Source: Candidatus Flexifilum breve (GTDB lineage: Bacteria; Chloroflexota; Anaerolineae; Aggregatilineales; Phototrophicaceae). From it: 64,000 nucleotides of DNA. This document shows positions 8,521 through 17,910 of the stretch, one piece after another. The position numbers were made by a program, and so were the translations under genes. Location: NCBI GenBank assembly GCA_016717205.1, contig JADKGC010000001.1, forward strand, positions 496,001-560,000. Reading direction: 5' to 3'. How positions within the stretch are numbered: position 1 is the stretch's first letter; the number at the start of each line of letters is the position of its first letter. The notes under the pieces were generated by a model. That model had not been told where the DNA came from, searched no databases, and worked only from the letters and a program-made list of their open reading frames with translations.

Positions 8521-9983
8521 CAGTTCGCCTCGTCGGGACGATAAAAAACGAAGTTTTCAAACCGTCCGGCTTCCACCAGCCCCGACGGCGTTGCTTGCTG
8601 AAGCAGGGGGCGCCAATCCGGGAAATAGACTTGGTTACCGCAGACCATAAGCAGAGCGTTTTCTGCCCGAAGTCGCGGAAGCAGTTGCTCCGGTGTGTCC
8701 CAACCGGTCGCGAACTGTAAGCGATAAATCAACTGCAAGCGCGCATGACTAAAAGACAGGATTGAGTCGCAAAAGGTATAGATTGGTTGCTCGTACCAGC
8801 CTTGCTCGACCAACCACCCATCGAGTGCCGCGCCGGTGGCCGCGCTGGCTGATGTTCGATACGCCATGACCGGCACTTCCACAGCGCGGCGGCCAGCGTG
8901 CAGCAGATTAGGCACGAGCAGTACGATGAGCAGCACGACTGCGAGCCGCCGCGACCACCGGGCTCGTTCCGCAAGCTGAATCAAGGTGCTCGCAAGGATT
9001 AACCCGAACAAAGGCAGGTAAAAGATGACGTGGATGGGATAAGGCCAGATCGACAGCAGGAAGGAATACAGCAGATTGAGAACAATCAAGGCTGCACAGA
9101 TCCATTGGGCGGTTCGGTAACGTGGCGTAGACCACAGCAATCCAGCGATGCCGATCAACCAGGCCAGCGTTGACCAATGGGAGAGCAAGCCAGTCAACGT
9201 GTCGGTGACGCGCCGCCAAATGACAGGCCACTCAACTGGGGTGCGATCCAGCAGCGTAAAAACGCCAGTCACGGCTGTACTCAATTCGGCGTTGATATTG
9301 TTGCGAATGTAGAGAAAGTTGAGTGCAAAAGGAAGGCACAAGACCGCAAAAACTACACTCGTGGTAATCAAGGCGCGCAGCGCAGCCCGATAGCCCTGCT
9401 GTTTGAAAATCAGCCAGGCCGTCGCCGGCACGAACAGACCATAGGTTACCCCCTCAACCCTTGTGTAGACAGCCAATGCCAGCACAGCGCCTAAAAGCAC
9501 AGCCGTGCCAAACCGAGGTTGACGCGTAACCAACACCGCGGCGACGAGACACCAGACGGTTGCGGCTGTGAAGGAGACCGTTGCCCAGAACAGGCGCAGC
9601 GCGTCCAGAAGTGAGACATTGACAAGCACGAGCGTGACCGCCAGCCAAGCCACCCGCCGATCCTTGTACAGCCAGCAACCTAGTAAATAGACACCCAGTA
9701 AAATGCACCACAACAGAAACGCATTGGTGAGCATCCCGGCCAACAGCACATCAGCGACAAACAAATTGACCAACCCTACGAGACTGGGATAGGTCAAGGT
9801 GTAGACAAATAGATCCGGCAAGATACCCTGCCAGATGAGACGGGCGCGGTTGAGATACCAGAAGTTATCGAGGTAATTCAACTCGTCCGTAGTCTGGGTT
9901 GAGATGATGAGGAGGAAAACCGGTACGACAAGCAGGGCAATGATGAAGGCTGCTTGCATGACATGCCGTGAACGGACCATCAT
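8520..9983 (-). CDS. ArnT/GT39-like polytopic glycosyltransferase family protein
   Basis: The protein is about 487 residues from the ATG at 9983; a TTG at 9995 is also in frame. About eleven membrane helices follow an N-terminal anchor. The first external loop holds DELNYLDNFWYLNRARLIWQG, where acidic residues match the expected catalytic loop of GT-C transferases that move sugars from polyprenyl phosphate carriers. The AVYTRVEGVTYGLFVPA segment resembles the conserved 'R.EG' motif of Chloroflexi and archaeal dolichol-type transferases. The C-terminal 90 residues look soluble. It likely acts on the outer face of the cytoplasmic membrane with its two downstream partners; the acceptor is unknown. 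Confidence 0.7.
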   Translation of the reverse strand: MMVRSRHVMQAAFIIALLVVPVFLLIISTQTTDELNYLDNFWYLNRARLIWQGILPDLFVYTLTYPSLVGLVNLFVADVLLAGMLTNAFLLWCILLGVYLLGCWLYKDRRVAWLAVTLVLVNVSLLDALRLFWATVSFTAATVWCLVAAVLVTRQPRFGTAVLLGAVLALAVYTRVEGVTYGLFVPATAWLIFKQQGYRAALRALITTSVVFAVLCLPFALNFLYIRNNINAELSTAVTGVFTLLDRTPVEWPVIWRRVTDTLTGLLSHWSTLAWLIGIAGLLWSTPRYRTAQWICAALIVLNLLYSFLLSIWPYPIHVIFYLPLFGLILASTLIQLAERARWSRRLAVVLLIVLLVPNLLHAGRRAVEVPVMAYRTSASAATGAALDGWLVEQGWYEQPIYTFCDSILSFSHARLQLIYRLQFATGWDTPEQLLPRLRAENALLMVCGNQVYFPDWRPLLQQATPSGLVEAGRFENFVFYRPDEAN

Positions 9984-10103
9984 AGTGTGCTGCAATACCC
10001 CAAAACAGTAATGGCGCTGGCGCTGCAGCTAGTATATCTCAATCAAGGCTCGGTGGGCGCAATAAACTGAAATCGTGGATAATTACTCGCCATATCTAAG
10101 GGT

Positions 10104-10235
10104 CAAAATGCACGGAAAGCCGACCTATAAGAATAGGTGTACGCTAGACGTCGAGCCATAAGCGCTGTCATCGTCAGATGGTGCGCCGTTTGGCGCACAC
10201 CTAATTTTACGAGCCAGCTTTCCGTACACTTTTTA
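10104..10235. mobile_element. MITE-like palindromic element with a second terminal-repeat type (about 132 bp)
   Basis: Left arm bases from 10104 (AAAATGCACGGAAAGC) and the complement of the right end at 10235 (TAAAAAGTGTACGGAAAGC) pair imperfectly. The similarity continues inward for about 40 bases, through AGGTGTACGC versus AGGTGTGCGC. A separate 7-bp hairpin, GTGCGCC/GGCGCAC, sits near 10181-10198. There is no coding sequence. The TAA stop of the neighbouring - strand gene is inside the right terminus. The element is decayed, so the exact ends are uncertain by a few bases. Confidence 0.55.
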
Positions 10236-10562
10236 GTTTGCCATTGGGTCGGGGAGGAGAAAGTTATTCTCAACCGCGGCAATAATGAGTTTGTCACTCA
10301 AGGCGTAGCCCAGCGGTTGGCCGATGCGGTTGTGTTTCGTCACGCGAAAGAAACCTTGATCCACGAACTGCTCGAAGTCCTCGTGATTTGCATGATGCCA
10401 ACCTAACGAGCGAAGATTGATTTTGCCACTCTCGAAAATGGCGGTGATGTTCGCCCCCATGACGACGTTCCACTCCAAGCCGATTTGTGCTTGCTTTAGT
10501 CCCGGCGCGAGCCTTCTCAACAGGTGTCGCTGTTTGTCGTTCAGTACATATTCCGCCATCAT
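10233..10562 (-). CDS. Small winged-helix-like protein of unknown function
   Basis: The 109-residue protein starts at one of two adjacent ATGs (10562 or 10559) behind AGGAG; spacing favours the second slightly. The pattern LNDKQRHLLRRLAPGL, then DFEQFVDQGFFRVTKHN, then YALSDKLIIAAVENNF resembles a compact winged-helix module, in which a Leu-rich helix, a G-F strand and a Y-x-L-S wing precede an AAVxxNF helix. Similar modules occur as effector-associated domains in Chloroflexi and cyanobacteria, but this assignment is by pattern only. The stop lies in the terminal repeat of the adjoining palindromic element. Confidence 0.55.
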   Translation of the reverse strand: MMAEYVLNDKQRHLLRRLAPGLKQAQIGLEWNVVMGANITAIFESGKINLRSLGWHHANHEDFEQFVDQGFFRVTKHNRIGQPLGYALSDKLIIAAVENNFLLPDPMAN

Positions 10563-10812
10563 CGTCTCCTCTGGTCATGTGTCATTACAATATTCATTAC
10601 TATCCTACACCCGATTTCGGATTTTGCGAACATCGACCATGAAACTGGCGACCTCAGCGTAAAGTTTTTGGAGAAACAGTGCGCAATGATGAACCAGTGC
10701 CCGGAACACGCCCAACGGCAACCAGGCAAGCAGCGATCCTCGCGGCGAGCTGTTCTCTCATCGTGAGGCAGGCTACCGCAGCATGGAATTTTTCGGGAAT
10801 ATGGGAAGCAAG

Positions 10813-13800
10813 CTACGCTCGCTCAAGCTTCTCCAGCATCTGTTCGATCGCGCCGTCTACATCCAGTGCCCCATCCTGTTCAATCACTGCCACGTCTGCG
10901 CGCGCGCGCAGATCAGTCAGTAGTTGATTCGCGGCGACCCAATTGGCGTGCGGATACTGTTGCGCCGCGAGCAGCCCGATCACACTGGCAACCGCGCTAT
11001 AGCGCGCCTGGGCCATGAAAACCGTCGCGACCCCAATTAGTGCGCTGAATTTCGCGTCCGTGTCGCTCTTCGCCCGCGCGACTGTCAATGCCTCGCGCAG
11101 CAGCTCGTTGACGGTCGCCTGTGGCTGCCCCAGCTTCTGCTTGACTTCAGCCAGGGTCACCAACGACCATGCGAGGTTGCGCTCGTCGATTGCCCGCAGC
11201 GCCGCAACGCCTTCCTCAATCTGGCGCTCTGCCTCTAGCAAATTTCCGATTCTGGAGTTCATGATGCCGTAATTCACGAGCGCCCGACCCAAGTCGTCCT
11301 GGTTGTTGATCTGTCTCAGGATCGTCAGCGCTTCTTCAAAATAGCCGCGCGCTTCGTCCCAGGCTTGCAGCTCACTCGTGATACTGCCGAGGTAGGCGAG
11401 CGCGAAACCGATGTTCCCCACCTGATTAATCTGCCGGGCGAGTTCCAGTGACTCCAGTCCATAGCGCCGCGCCTCTTGATCGTTTCCGCGCAGATGTGCC
11501 AGTTCGGCCAGATTGACCAGCGTGGTTGCTGCGCCCCACCGATCATTGATTGTCCGCTGCATTTGCACAGCTTCGTCCCAGAGACGCTGCGCGTCGTCGT
11601 GCTGGCGACGGTAAGCGTAAATCGACGCCAGCATGCCGAGCGAGTTCGCGACGCCCCGTGGATTATTGAGCGCGCGCCGCTCGCTCAGGCTGGTCTGCGC
11701 GAAGGCTTCCGCCGCGTCGATGTTGCCAACCTCGCTCTCCAGAATGGCGAGGTTCCCCAAAACCGTAGCTGCCCCGATGCGATCTCCGATCTCGCGGCGC
11801 GTACTGAGACTGCGCTCGTAATAGCCCCGGGCCTCCGCAAAATCCCCTTTCAGCAGCGCATTATTCCCCAAGGTATTCAGCGATGCGGCGATGCGGCGGC
11901 GCGAGCCGAGCGCCTCCGCGTAGCTTAAGCCTTCTTCCAGGTAGCGCTGTCCCGCCGCGCGGTCGCCGCGATCAATCGCGATCTCACCAAGCTTCGTCAC
12001 CGCGTCGATCACGCCGTTCAGGTGGTTCAGTGCGCGATAGAGGCGTAAACTCTCCTCCGTCGCGGGCACAGCCGTTTGCTGGTCCGACTGTCGATGTGCG
12101 ATCAGGCCGAGCGTGCGCAGCGAGTCGGCGATCCCAAGCTGATTTTGTTGGGACTGCGCGAGGTTCAACGCCTGCTGCGCGTGTTCCTGCGCGACAGGGT
12201 AGTTGGACTGCAGCTGTGCCATCCGGCTAAGCCCAAGGAGCGCCTGAATGTGCTGCGCCGCGTCCGGGTTGGCGTTCAGGCAGGCTGTATAGTGGGTGGT
12301 CGCGGCGGCATAATCTCCGGCGTCGGTTGCCACATCGCCGCGCAGACGCAGCAGCGCCGGGGTCTGTTCGAACGCCAGCGCCTGATCCAGCAGGCGCTCG
12401 GCGCGGGCATTTTCCGCTGTCACGTCGAGGATGCGCTGGCAAACCAAAACCGTGTAGGCGATGATCTTCTCCGCAGCGCCCACGCTGCGCCAATGTTCGA
12501 GCAGCGCATCCTGATAGGCCGGATCGTCGGGATACAGCGTTTCAATTGCTTCCGCCGCCAACCTGTGCAATCCCTGCAAGCGTTCCTGCACCTGCATCTG
12601 ATATGCGGCATCACGCAGCAGCGCATGCCGAAACAGGTAGCGTAGGGCATCGAGCGCCGTCCAGATCGACTCGCCTTCCGCCGCCTGAATATAGGTTTGC
12701 GCACTTTCGCGCAGCATCAACGATAAGATCTGCACATCGAACTCACGCCCCAGCACGGCGGCGGTTTGCACTGCTGCTTTCACCTGTGTCGCCAGGCGAT
12801 CCAGCCGCGCGATCAAGACGGAGTTCACCCCGGATGGCACTTCTACATGCGTATCGAGCTGGATATCCCAAACTCCGTTCGTCTGGGTCAGCACTCCACG
12901 CTCTTTCAGGTCGAGCGTGAGCTGCTCGGTGAAAAAGGGATTGCCCTCAGCCCGCTCGTGCAAGAAACGCGCCAAAGCCTCACTGACTGGGCTGCTGAGG
13001 ACCGCTTCGGCGACCGCTCGCCCTCCCTCAGCGTTCAGACGGCCTAAGTCTACGGTGTGAACGGGTACAGAGTAGATGCCAGAAATGGTATACGGGCTGC
13101 CATCATCCTGATAACGACAGGTCAGCAGCAGCGCGACAGGCACGTTTGCCATGTTGTAAGTTAACTGCTGGACAGCGCTGAGCGAAATCGGATCGAACCA
13201 TTGGGCATCTTCCAGATGCAGAACCAGCGGCTGGCGTTGGCTCTCTGCGCGCGCCCAGGCCTTGATCGCGGCGAGACTGTTGTCAATGCGCAGTCGTTCA
13301 TCCGCCGCTGCATAGGGGGAGTCGGGAATGACCAACCCGACGACCCCCGCCAGATACGAACGATATAACAGGAGGTCGGCGCGGTTGGGGTCGTCTGAGA
13401 GCGCCATCAGCCCGGCGAAAGCGGTCTCGAAGGCAGCCAAGTTACGAGCAGTATCCACCTCACGGTGCTGGCCGAAGTAGGGACGCAGAAAGTAGCGAAA
13501 GGCGCTGAGTGGGGCACGGTTAAGCTGATCCGCTTGTCCAGTCAGCCAGGTGACCGGCGCTTCAGATGTTAAACGCCGCTGCGTCTCAAACGCCAGACGG
13601 CTTTTACCCATCCCCGGCTCACCGTTCACGTAGATGATTCCCGCGTGCCGTCCCGCAAACAGCGGCTGGAAAGCCGCTTGAACTACTGCCAATTCGTCCT
13701 CACGACCGACCAGCGCGGTGGTATAGAAGCGCGCCTCAAACGACCCCTCGCGCCGCCCGAGCAGCCGGAACAGTCCAATCGGACGTGCCTTGCCCTTGAC

Positions 13801-15039
13801 CTGCACTGCGGCGAGAGCTTCCAGCGCGAAACCAGCCAGCCGTGCCCCGGCGACGGTTTCACTCAGCAGAATTTCCTCCGGCGCGGCCTGCGCCATCAGC
13901 CGAGCCGCCAGGTTGACCTCGTCGCCTAACACACCATAGGTGCGGCGTGTCTCGCCCCCATAGGCGCCCGTGCGCATCGTTCCCTGGCTGATGCCGATTT
14001 GCAGTGGGTCGAGATACCCTAGCTGCGCCGCCTCAGCGCGGATTTCGAGGGCTGCGTCGAGCGCCCGGATGATGTCGTCCTCGTGGGCAAACGGCGCGCC
14101 GAACGCTGCATACAGATAGCTCCCCTTATCGCCAATGGTGAGCTGCAGCACGCTGCCTTCGGAACGAACCACGACGCGCTGCACCAGCCGCACGAAGCGA
14201 TCAAGACTGGCTTCGGCGTCGGGATCGTGGTCATAGTCAATGCCGGTGAAGCGCACGAACAAGGCCACCGCCGGGCGCAGTTCGGTCAGGTATTCGCCTA
14301 GGCCTGCCTCAAAGTGTGCGGCGACCGCCGGGAGCAGCCAGGAACGAGCCAACGCATCGTCTAGAGATGAAGTCGGGAACGGCATCGCGGACGGCACCGC
14401 GGGGAATGCCTCACTGTGTTCGAGCACAGCGAAGCGCTCACCGCCTGCATCACGCCACACTCGCACGCGGGCGGCTGTGCTCAGCGCCTCGACGGTCGCC
14501 ACATCGGCGACCACCTCGCCGCGTTCGGCTTCTCCCTCGCCGGAGGCCATCCGCGCGATGGTCGCGCCTGCTAACGCGTCAAGCTGCTGAATGTGGGGGG
14601 CGCCAACGACAAAGCGCCGTGTGGTCCCGGTCGCCAGTGAGACTTTGAGCCCAAGCAACGCCGTTTCGCCATTGGGCAGCGGGATCTCCGCTGCGGTCTG
14701 CATTGCCTCCAGCAGCGCGAAGGCGCAGGCGGCAGCGTGCAGGGCAGCGTCATCGCCTGCAAACCAGCAGGTGATCGCATCGCCTGCGAAGGAGATGATC
14801 GACCCGCCAAAGCGGTCAACCTCGGCGATGAGCGCGTCGTAGACTCGATTAAGGTGCGACGCCAGCGTCTCGGCGCCGCGCCGTGCGCCCAACGCCTGCC
14901 TAAGTTTTTCCGTGATCGGGGTAAAGCCGGAAATATCCGCGAACAAAGCCGAGCCCGTCGCGGTAGTTTCCAGCGGGGTGCCTGCGGCCAGAGCGTGCAC
15001 ACGGTCTGCCGGCAGGTAGCGTGTTACAAGCGTTGCCAT
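10813..15039 (-). CDS. Soluble-adenylyl-cyclase-like protein: two class III cyclase domains, AAA ATPase, TPR array
   Basis: The product is about 1408 residues. Domain 1 (about 30-200) has FADISGFT (metal Asp near 35) and FAGDAITCWF (metal Asp near 87). Domain 2 (about 250-430) lacks the first metal Asp (ALFVRFTG) but keeps IGDKGSYLYAAFG and the RRTYGVLGDEVNLAARL segment carrying transition-state Asn/Arg. Next comes FYTTALVGREDEL with P-loop NGEPGMGKS (about 470), an ORC/STAND-type ATPase, then about a dozen TPRs. This C1-C2-NTPase-TPR order is that of mammalian sAC. The position equivalent to the adenine-selecting Lys is Ser, so purine preference is uncertain. Start 15039 is chosen because GAGG lies nine bases upstream; the in-frame ATG at 15066 sits at the predicted transcript start. 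Confidence 0.88.
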   Translation of the reverse strand: MATLVTRYLPADRVHALAAGTPLETTATGSALFADISGFTPITEKLRQALGARRGAETLASHLNRVYDALIAEVDRFGGSIISFAGDAITCWFAGDDAALHAAACAFALLEAMQTAAEIPLPNGETALLGLKVSLATGTTRRFVVGAPHIQQLDALAGATIARMASGEGEAERGEVVADVATVEALSTAARVRVWRDAGGERFAVLEHSEAFPAVPSAMPFPTSSLDDALARSWLLPAVAAHFEAGLGEYLTELRPAVALFVRFTGIDYDHDPDAEASLDRFVRLVQRVVVRSEGSVLQLTIGDKGSYLYAAFGAPFAHEDDIIRALDAALEIRAEAAQLGYLDPLQIGISQGTMRTGAYGGETRRTYGVLGDEVNLAARLMAQAAPEEILLSETVAGARLAGFALEALAAVQVKGKARPIGLFRLLGRREGSFEARFYTTALVGREDELAVVQAAFQPLFAGRHAGIIYVNGEPGMGKSRLAFETQRRLTSEAPVTWLTGQADQLNRAPLSAFRYFLRPYFGQHREVDTARNLAAFETAFAGLMALSDDPNRADLLLYRSYLAGVVGLVIPDSPYAAADERLRIDNSLAAIKAWARAESQRQPLVLHLEDAQWFDPISLSAVQQLTYNMANVPVALLLTCRYQDDGSPYTISGIYSVPVHTVDLGRLNAEGGRAVAEAVLSSPVSEALARFLHERAEGNPFFTEQLTLDLKERGVLTQTNGVWDIQLDTHVEVPSGVNSVLIARLDRLATQVKAAVQTAAVLGREFDVQILSLMLRESAQTYIQAAEGESIWTALDALRYLFRHALLRDAAYQMQVQERLQGLHRLAAEAIETLYPDDPAYQDALLEHWRSVGAAEKIIAYTVLVCQRILDVTAENARAERLLDQALAFEQTPALLRLRGDVATDAGDYAAATTHYTACLNANPDAAQHIQALLGLSRMAQLQSNYPVAQEHAQQALNLAQSQQNQLGIADSLRTLGLIAHRQSDQQTAVPATEESLRLYRALNHLNGVIDAVTKLGEIAIDRGDRAAGQRYLEEGLSYAEALGSRRRIAASLNTLGNNALLKGDFAEARGYYERSLSTRREIGDRIGAATVLGNLAILESEVGNIDAAEAFAQTSLSERRALNNPRGVANSLGMLASIYAYRRQHDDAQRLWDEAVQMQRTINDRWGAATTLVNLAELAHLRGNDQEARRYGLESLELARQINQVGNIGFALAYLGSITSELQAWDEARGYFEEALTILRQINNQDDLGRALVNYGIMNSRIGNLLEAERQIEEGVAALRAIDERNLAWSLVTLAEVKQKLGQPQATVNELLREALTVARAKSDTDAKFSALIGVATVFMAQARYSAVASVIGLLAAQQYPHANWVAANQLLTDLRARADVAVIEQDGALDVDGAIEQMLEKLERA

Positions 15040-15069
15040 CGGGATGCCTCGCACTATTGGGTGCATTCA

Positions 15070-15098
15070 AGTATAGGCAAACCAGGTTCTGCACGCTA
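15070..15098 (-). promoter_or_regulatory. Putative promoter of the cyclase gene
   Basis: On the - strand a TATACT hexamer (15075-15070), preceded by TGCC, is a good -10 match. The -35 position (about 15098-15093, TAGCGT) is weak. The predicted start of transcription falls at or just after the upstream ATG (15066), which supports the downstream start codon at 15039. Confidence 0.4.
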
Positions 15099-15263
15099 TC
15101 AGAACAGCAAAAATGTGAGCTATTGCTGATGATTGGTAAGCGTTCGCGCGCCAGACGTGCGCTAAAACGACTGGCATCAGCCCTGAACGCGGGTTGAAAG
15201 AGTCAGAGTTTTGACGCAGTATCCCGTTCTCAGTGGACAATTTCTGTGCTTACAGAACGTGAA

Positions 15264-15295
15264 CCGACCAACCTTGGTCGGTGCGATTGAGCACC
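15264..15295 (-). terminator. Tandem hairpins after the GntR gene
   Basis: CCGACCA and TGGTCGG (15264-15281) form a 7-bp stem with a 4-base loop. An adjoining CGGTGC/GCACCG stem (15279-15296) shares its edge, so the two could compete. They lie about 110 bases past the stop of the last gene of the catabolic operon. There is no T-tract, so termination is inferred from position. Confidence 0.4.
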
Positions 15296-15406
15296 GTCAC
15301 CGGAAACGGCGGGCAACGACTCCCCAGTGATTGCGGCAATGGTGCAGAGGTATGGCTTAAAAAAGTCCGATGACCAGCAGGTTGAGAACTAACCGTTAGC
15401 ACTGGC

Positions 15407-16012
15407 TCACTTGAAACGCTCAAGTACTCTGGTCTGAACAGCGCGTAGATGTCCCAGCATCGCGATCTGCGCGGTTCCGGCATCGCCAACCCGGAGCGCG
15501 TCAATGATTTTCTGGTGCTCGTCTGAGTTGGGCGGATGACTGATGAACGGATCGTAGATGATGATGCGTTCCATCTCATCCAGAAGTTGGCTGAGCAGGC
15601 GCGCCAGACGGCGGCTGCCGGAGGCCTGCGCGATGACCAGATGAAATTGGCGGTTGTAGGGCGGATTCAATTCGGGCGGTATGCCGATTTTGTTCTTTTC
15701 GAGGATTTCGAGATCTTTTTCCGTGATATGGGCGGCGGCCAACCGCACCGCCTCCAGTTCCAGTATCTCGCGCAGGTGAAAGGCTTCCTGCACATCCTGA
15801 ATTGTCAGGGGCGTCACCATGTAGCCAGCGCGCGGCAGAGCCGTGAGCAGACCGTCTGCAACCAGATGGAGCAGCGCTTCGCGCACCGGAGTCCGGCTCA
15901 CGCCGAAGCGCTGAGCGATTTCGCCTTCGTTAATGATCTCGGCGGGCTTGATCTCCCCGCTGATGATACTTCTGTGCAACCCAACATAGACTTCGTTTTT
16001 TTTCGAACTCAT
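15407..16012 (-). CDS. GntR-family regulator with FCD ligand domain
   Basis: In this 201-residue protein, the N-terminal winged helix shows the GntR pattern INEGEIAQRFGVSRTPVREALLHL and GYMVTPLT (about residues 27-68). The C-terminal FCD domain has the metal-site histidines in QFHLVIA, DEHQKII and LGHLRAV, the third, fourth and fifth helices of the fold. FCD regulators usually repress catabolic genes and release on binding a metal-held carboxylate. It is the last gene of the operon that begins with the thioesterase; its ATG overlaps the permease stop by one base (TAATG). A candidate operator lies at the divergent promoters near 23050. Confidence 0.92.
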   Translation of the reverse strand: MSSKKNEVYVGLHRSIISGEIKPAEIINEGEIAQRFGVSRTPVREALLHLVADGLLTALPRAGYMVTPLTIQDVQEAFHLREILELEAVRLAAAHITEKDLEILEKNKIGIPPELNPPYNRQFHLVIAQASGSRRLARLLSQLLDEMERIIIYDPFISHPPNSDEHQKIIDALRVGDAGTAQIAMLGHLRAVQTRVLERFK

Positions 16013-16923
16013 TATTGCTTCATTCGGGGGTCAAGCGCGTCGCGCAGCCCATCCCCAACCAGATTGAAAGAGATCGTACACAGGAACAGGAAAGCGCCGG
16101 GAAAGACGCTCACCCACCACGCTCGCCGGAGCAGCGTCCCGCCTTCGGCGACCATGCTGCCCCAACTGGGCGTCGGCGGCTGAACACCAACGCCTAAAAA
16201 ACTCAATCCCCCCTCGATTAGGATCACCAGCGCGATCCGCAGCGTGGCGTCGACGATGATCAACGGCACGATATTCGGGAAGATATGCCTCCAAATAATA
16301 CCATAATTGCCCGCGCCGAGTGAGCGGGCAGCCTCAACGAATTCTTTCTCGCGCAGCGCCAGCACCTGACCACGGACAATGCGCGCGTTGACGCCCCATG
16401 AGGTGAGTCCCAGCACCAGAATCAACACGGGAATGGTGCGACCGAACAAGGTGGTGACGGTGAGCAGGAGGAAGAAGACCGGAAACGCAAGCAGCATATC
16501 GGTGAGCCGCATGAGGAGCACATCAACCCAACCGCCGAGATAGCCCGCGAGCAGCCCAATCGTCACGCCGACGAGGATTGAAACCAGCATGGCGAAAATA
16601 CCAATGGGAATGGAAATCTGCGCAGAATATAACGCGCGGCTGAAGACATCCCGCCCCAGCCCGTCCACGCCCATCACATAGGTGGAATTGGGCGGAAGCA
16701 AGCGGTCGTTGACGAACTGCTCATCAGGTTCGAAGGGCGCAATGACCGGTGCGAACACGGCGATCAGCACGAAGCCGACCAGTAGAATCAAGCCAAAGAC
16801 CGCCCGAGGGTTGCGTAGAAAGCGGCGCAGCGGCGTGTTGCGCTGCGGTGTGCCCTTGATGATCGGCGATGGTAACGCTTTCCCGTAGGGGTGGATAGAA
16901 GTTGGGCTAGAGTTCTCAGTCAT
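16012..16923 (-). CDS. ABC transporter permease, DppC/OppC type
   Basis: The 303-residue inner-membrane protein has six predicted helices, the N-terminal OppC_N stretch (RRFLRNPRAVFGLILLVGF), the loop VMGVDGLGRDVFSRALYSA typical of DppC, and the coupling-loop EAARSLGAGNYGIIWRHIFPN. It partners the DppB-type protein directly upstream (3-base gap). The likely binding protein is encoded on the other strand at 24458. No ATPase subunits for this importer are in the window. Substrates of the family are peptides, nickel, opines or glycosides; none can be chosen here. Confidence 0.93.
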   Translation of the reverse strand: MTENSSPTSIHPYGKALPSPIIKGTPQRNTPLRRFLRNPRAVFGLILLVGFVLIAVFAPVIAPFEPDEQFVNDRLLPPNSTYVMGVDGLGRDVFSRALYSAQISIPIGIFAMLVSILVGVTIGLLAGYLGGWVDVLLMRLTDMLLAFPVFFLLLTVTTLFGRTIPVLILVLGLTSWGVNARIVRGQVLALREKEFVEAARSLGAGNYGIIWRHIFPNIVPLIIVDATLRIALVILIEGGLSFLGVGVQPPTPSWGSMVAEGGTLLRRAWWVSVFPGAFLFLCTISFNLVGDGLRDALDPRMKQ

Positions 16924-16926
16924 GGC

Positions 16927-17880
16927 CTAATTCAGTCGGATGCGTGGGTCAAGAACCTGATAGATGAGATCGGTCACCGTATTGGAGAGCAGCACCATCA
17001 CGGCTGAGAACATGTTGAGCGTGAGAATCATCGGATAGTCACGGGTTTGCGCGGCGCGTACCGCGAGCCGACCTAAGCCCGGCAGCGCAAAGATCGATTC
17101 GACCAGCACCATCCCCCCGAGCAGCACGGGGAAGATAGCACCGATCAATGAGACGACCGGGAGCAGCGCATTGCGCAGCCCATGCCGGATCACAACCACC
17201 TGTTCCGCTAACCCCTTGCTGCGGGCGGTGCGCACATAATCCTGCGTCATGACTTCCAGCATCGACGAGCGGGTGTAGCGCACAATCGACGGAATCAGGC
17301 TGAGCGAGAGCACTATCGACGGCATGATCATGTAGGGCAGCATCTCGACCAGATTGTAACCCGTCGCCGTGATCGGGCGGATACCACTGGCGGGCAGCCA
17401 GCGCAGCTGCTCGGTAAAGATGAGGATGAACACCAGGGCGATCCAGAATGATGGTATCGAGATCCCGGCGAGCGCCGCCGTGGTGAACACGTTATCCAGC
17501 CACGAATTGGGACGCAGCGCGCTGATCACCGCGACGGGCAAGCCAATGAGCAGTGCCAGCAGGACGGCGGTAGTCGCAAACAACAGCGTAATCGGCAGGC
17601 GTTCGAATAGAATGTCCGAAGTGGGACGCCGTTCCTGAAACGAGTTCAAGCTGCCGTTGAAGAAGCTCACCATCATCTTGACGTACTGCACCGGGAGCGG
17701 ATCATTCAAGCCTAGCTGTTCGCGCAGCAGTTCCTGATCGATGCGCCCCAGCACTTCGGGCGGAAAAAGTGTCGCGACCGGGTCGCCGGGCGAGAGCCGC
17801 ACGATGGCAAACGAAATAAAGGTGATCCCAATGAAGACCGGGATCATTTGCAGGAGACGACGCACGAGGTAGTTCTGCAT
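16927..17880 (-). CDS. ABC transporter permease, DppB/OppB type
   Basis: This 317-residue protein begins with the family-typical N-terminus (YLVRRLLQMIPVFIGITFIS, then IVRLSPGDPV), has six helices, and carries the coupling loop DYVRTARSKGLAEQVVVIRHGLRNALLP with the EAA-like pattern. The C-terminus ILDPRIRLN-like ending is also characteristic. It lies 30 bases after the amidohydrolase stop and 3 bases before the DppC-type gene, so it is part of the same operon and forms the membrane channel with that protein. Confidence 0.93.
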   Translation of the reverse strand: MQNYLVRRLLQMIPVFIGITFISFAIVRLSPGDPVATLFPPEVLGRIDQELLREQLGLNDPLPVQYVKMMVSFFNGSLNSFQERRPTSDILFERLPITLLFATTAVLLALLIGLPVAVISALRPNSWLDNVFTTAALAGISIPSFWIALVFILIFTEQLRWLPASGIRPITATGYNLVEMLPYMIMPSIVLSLSLIPSIVRYTRSSMLEVMTQDYVRTARSKGLAEQVVVIRHGLRNALLPVVSLIGAIFPVLLGGMVLVESIFALPGLGRLAVRAAQTRDYPMILTLNMFSAVMVLLSNTVTDLIYQVLDPRIRLN

Positions 17881-17910
17881 TCGGAGCGCTTTCCCTAGCG
17901 AGCAATCCGC

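Larger units (their letters stand above)
15067..15406. other. 340-bp non-coding stretch between the cyclase and GntR genes
   Basis: No convincing open frame with a ribosome site was found. On the - strand it contains the putative cyclase promoter (-10 at 15070-15075) and, near the GntR stop, a pair of adjoining hairpins (15264-15281 and 15280-15295). The rest shows no repeat or motif I can name. Confidence 0.5.
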
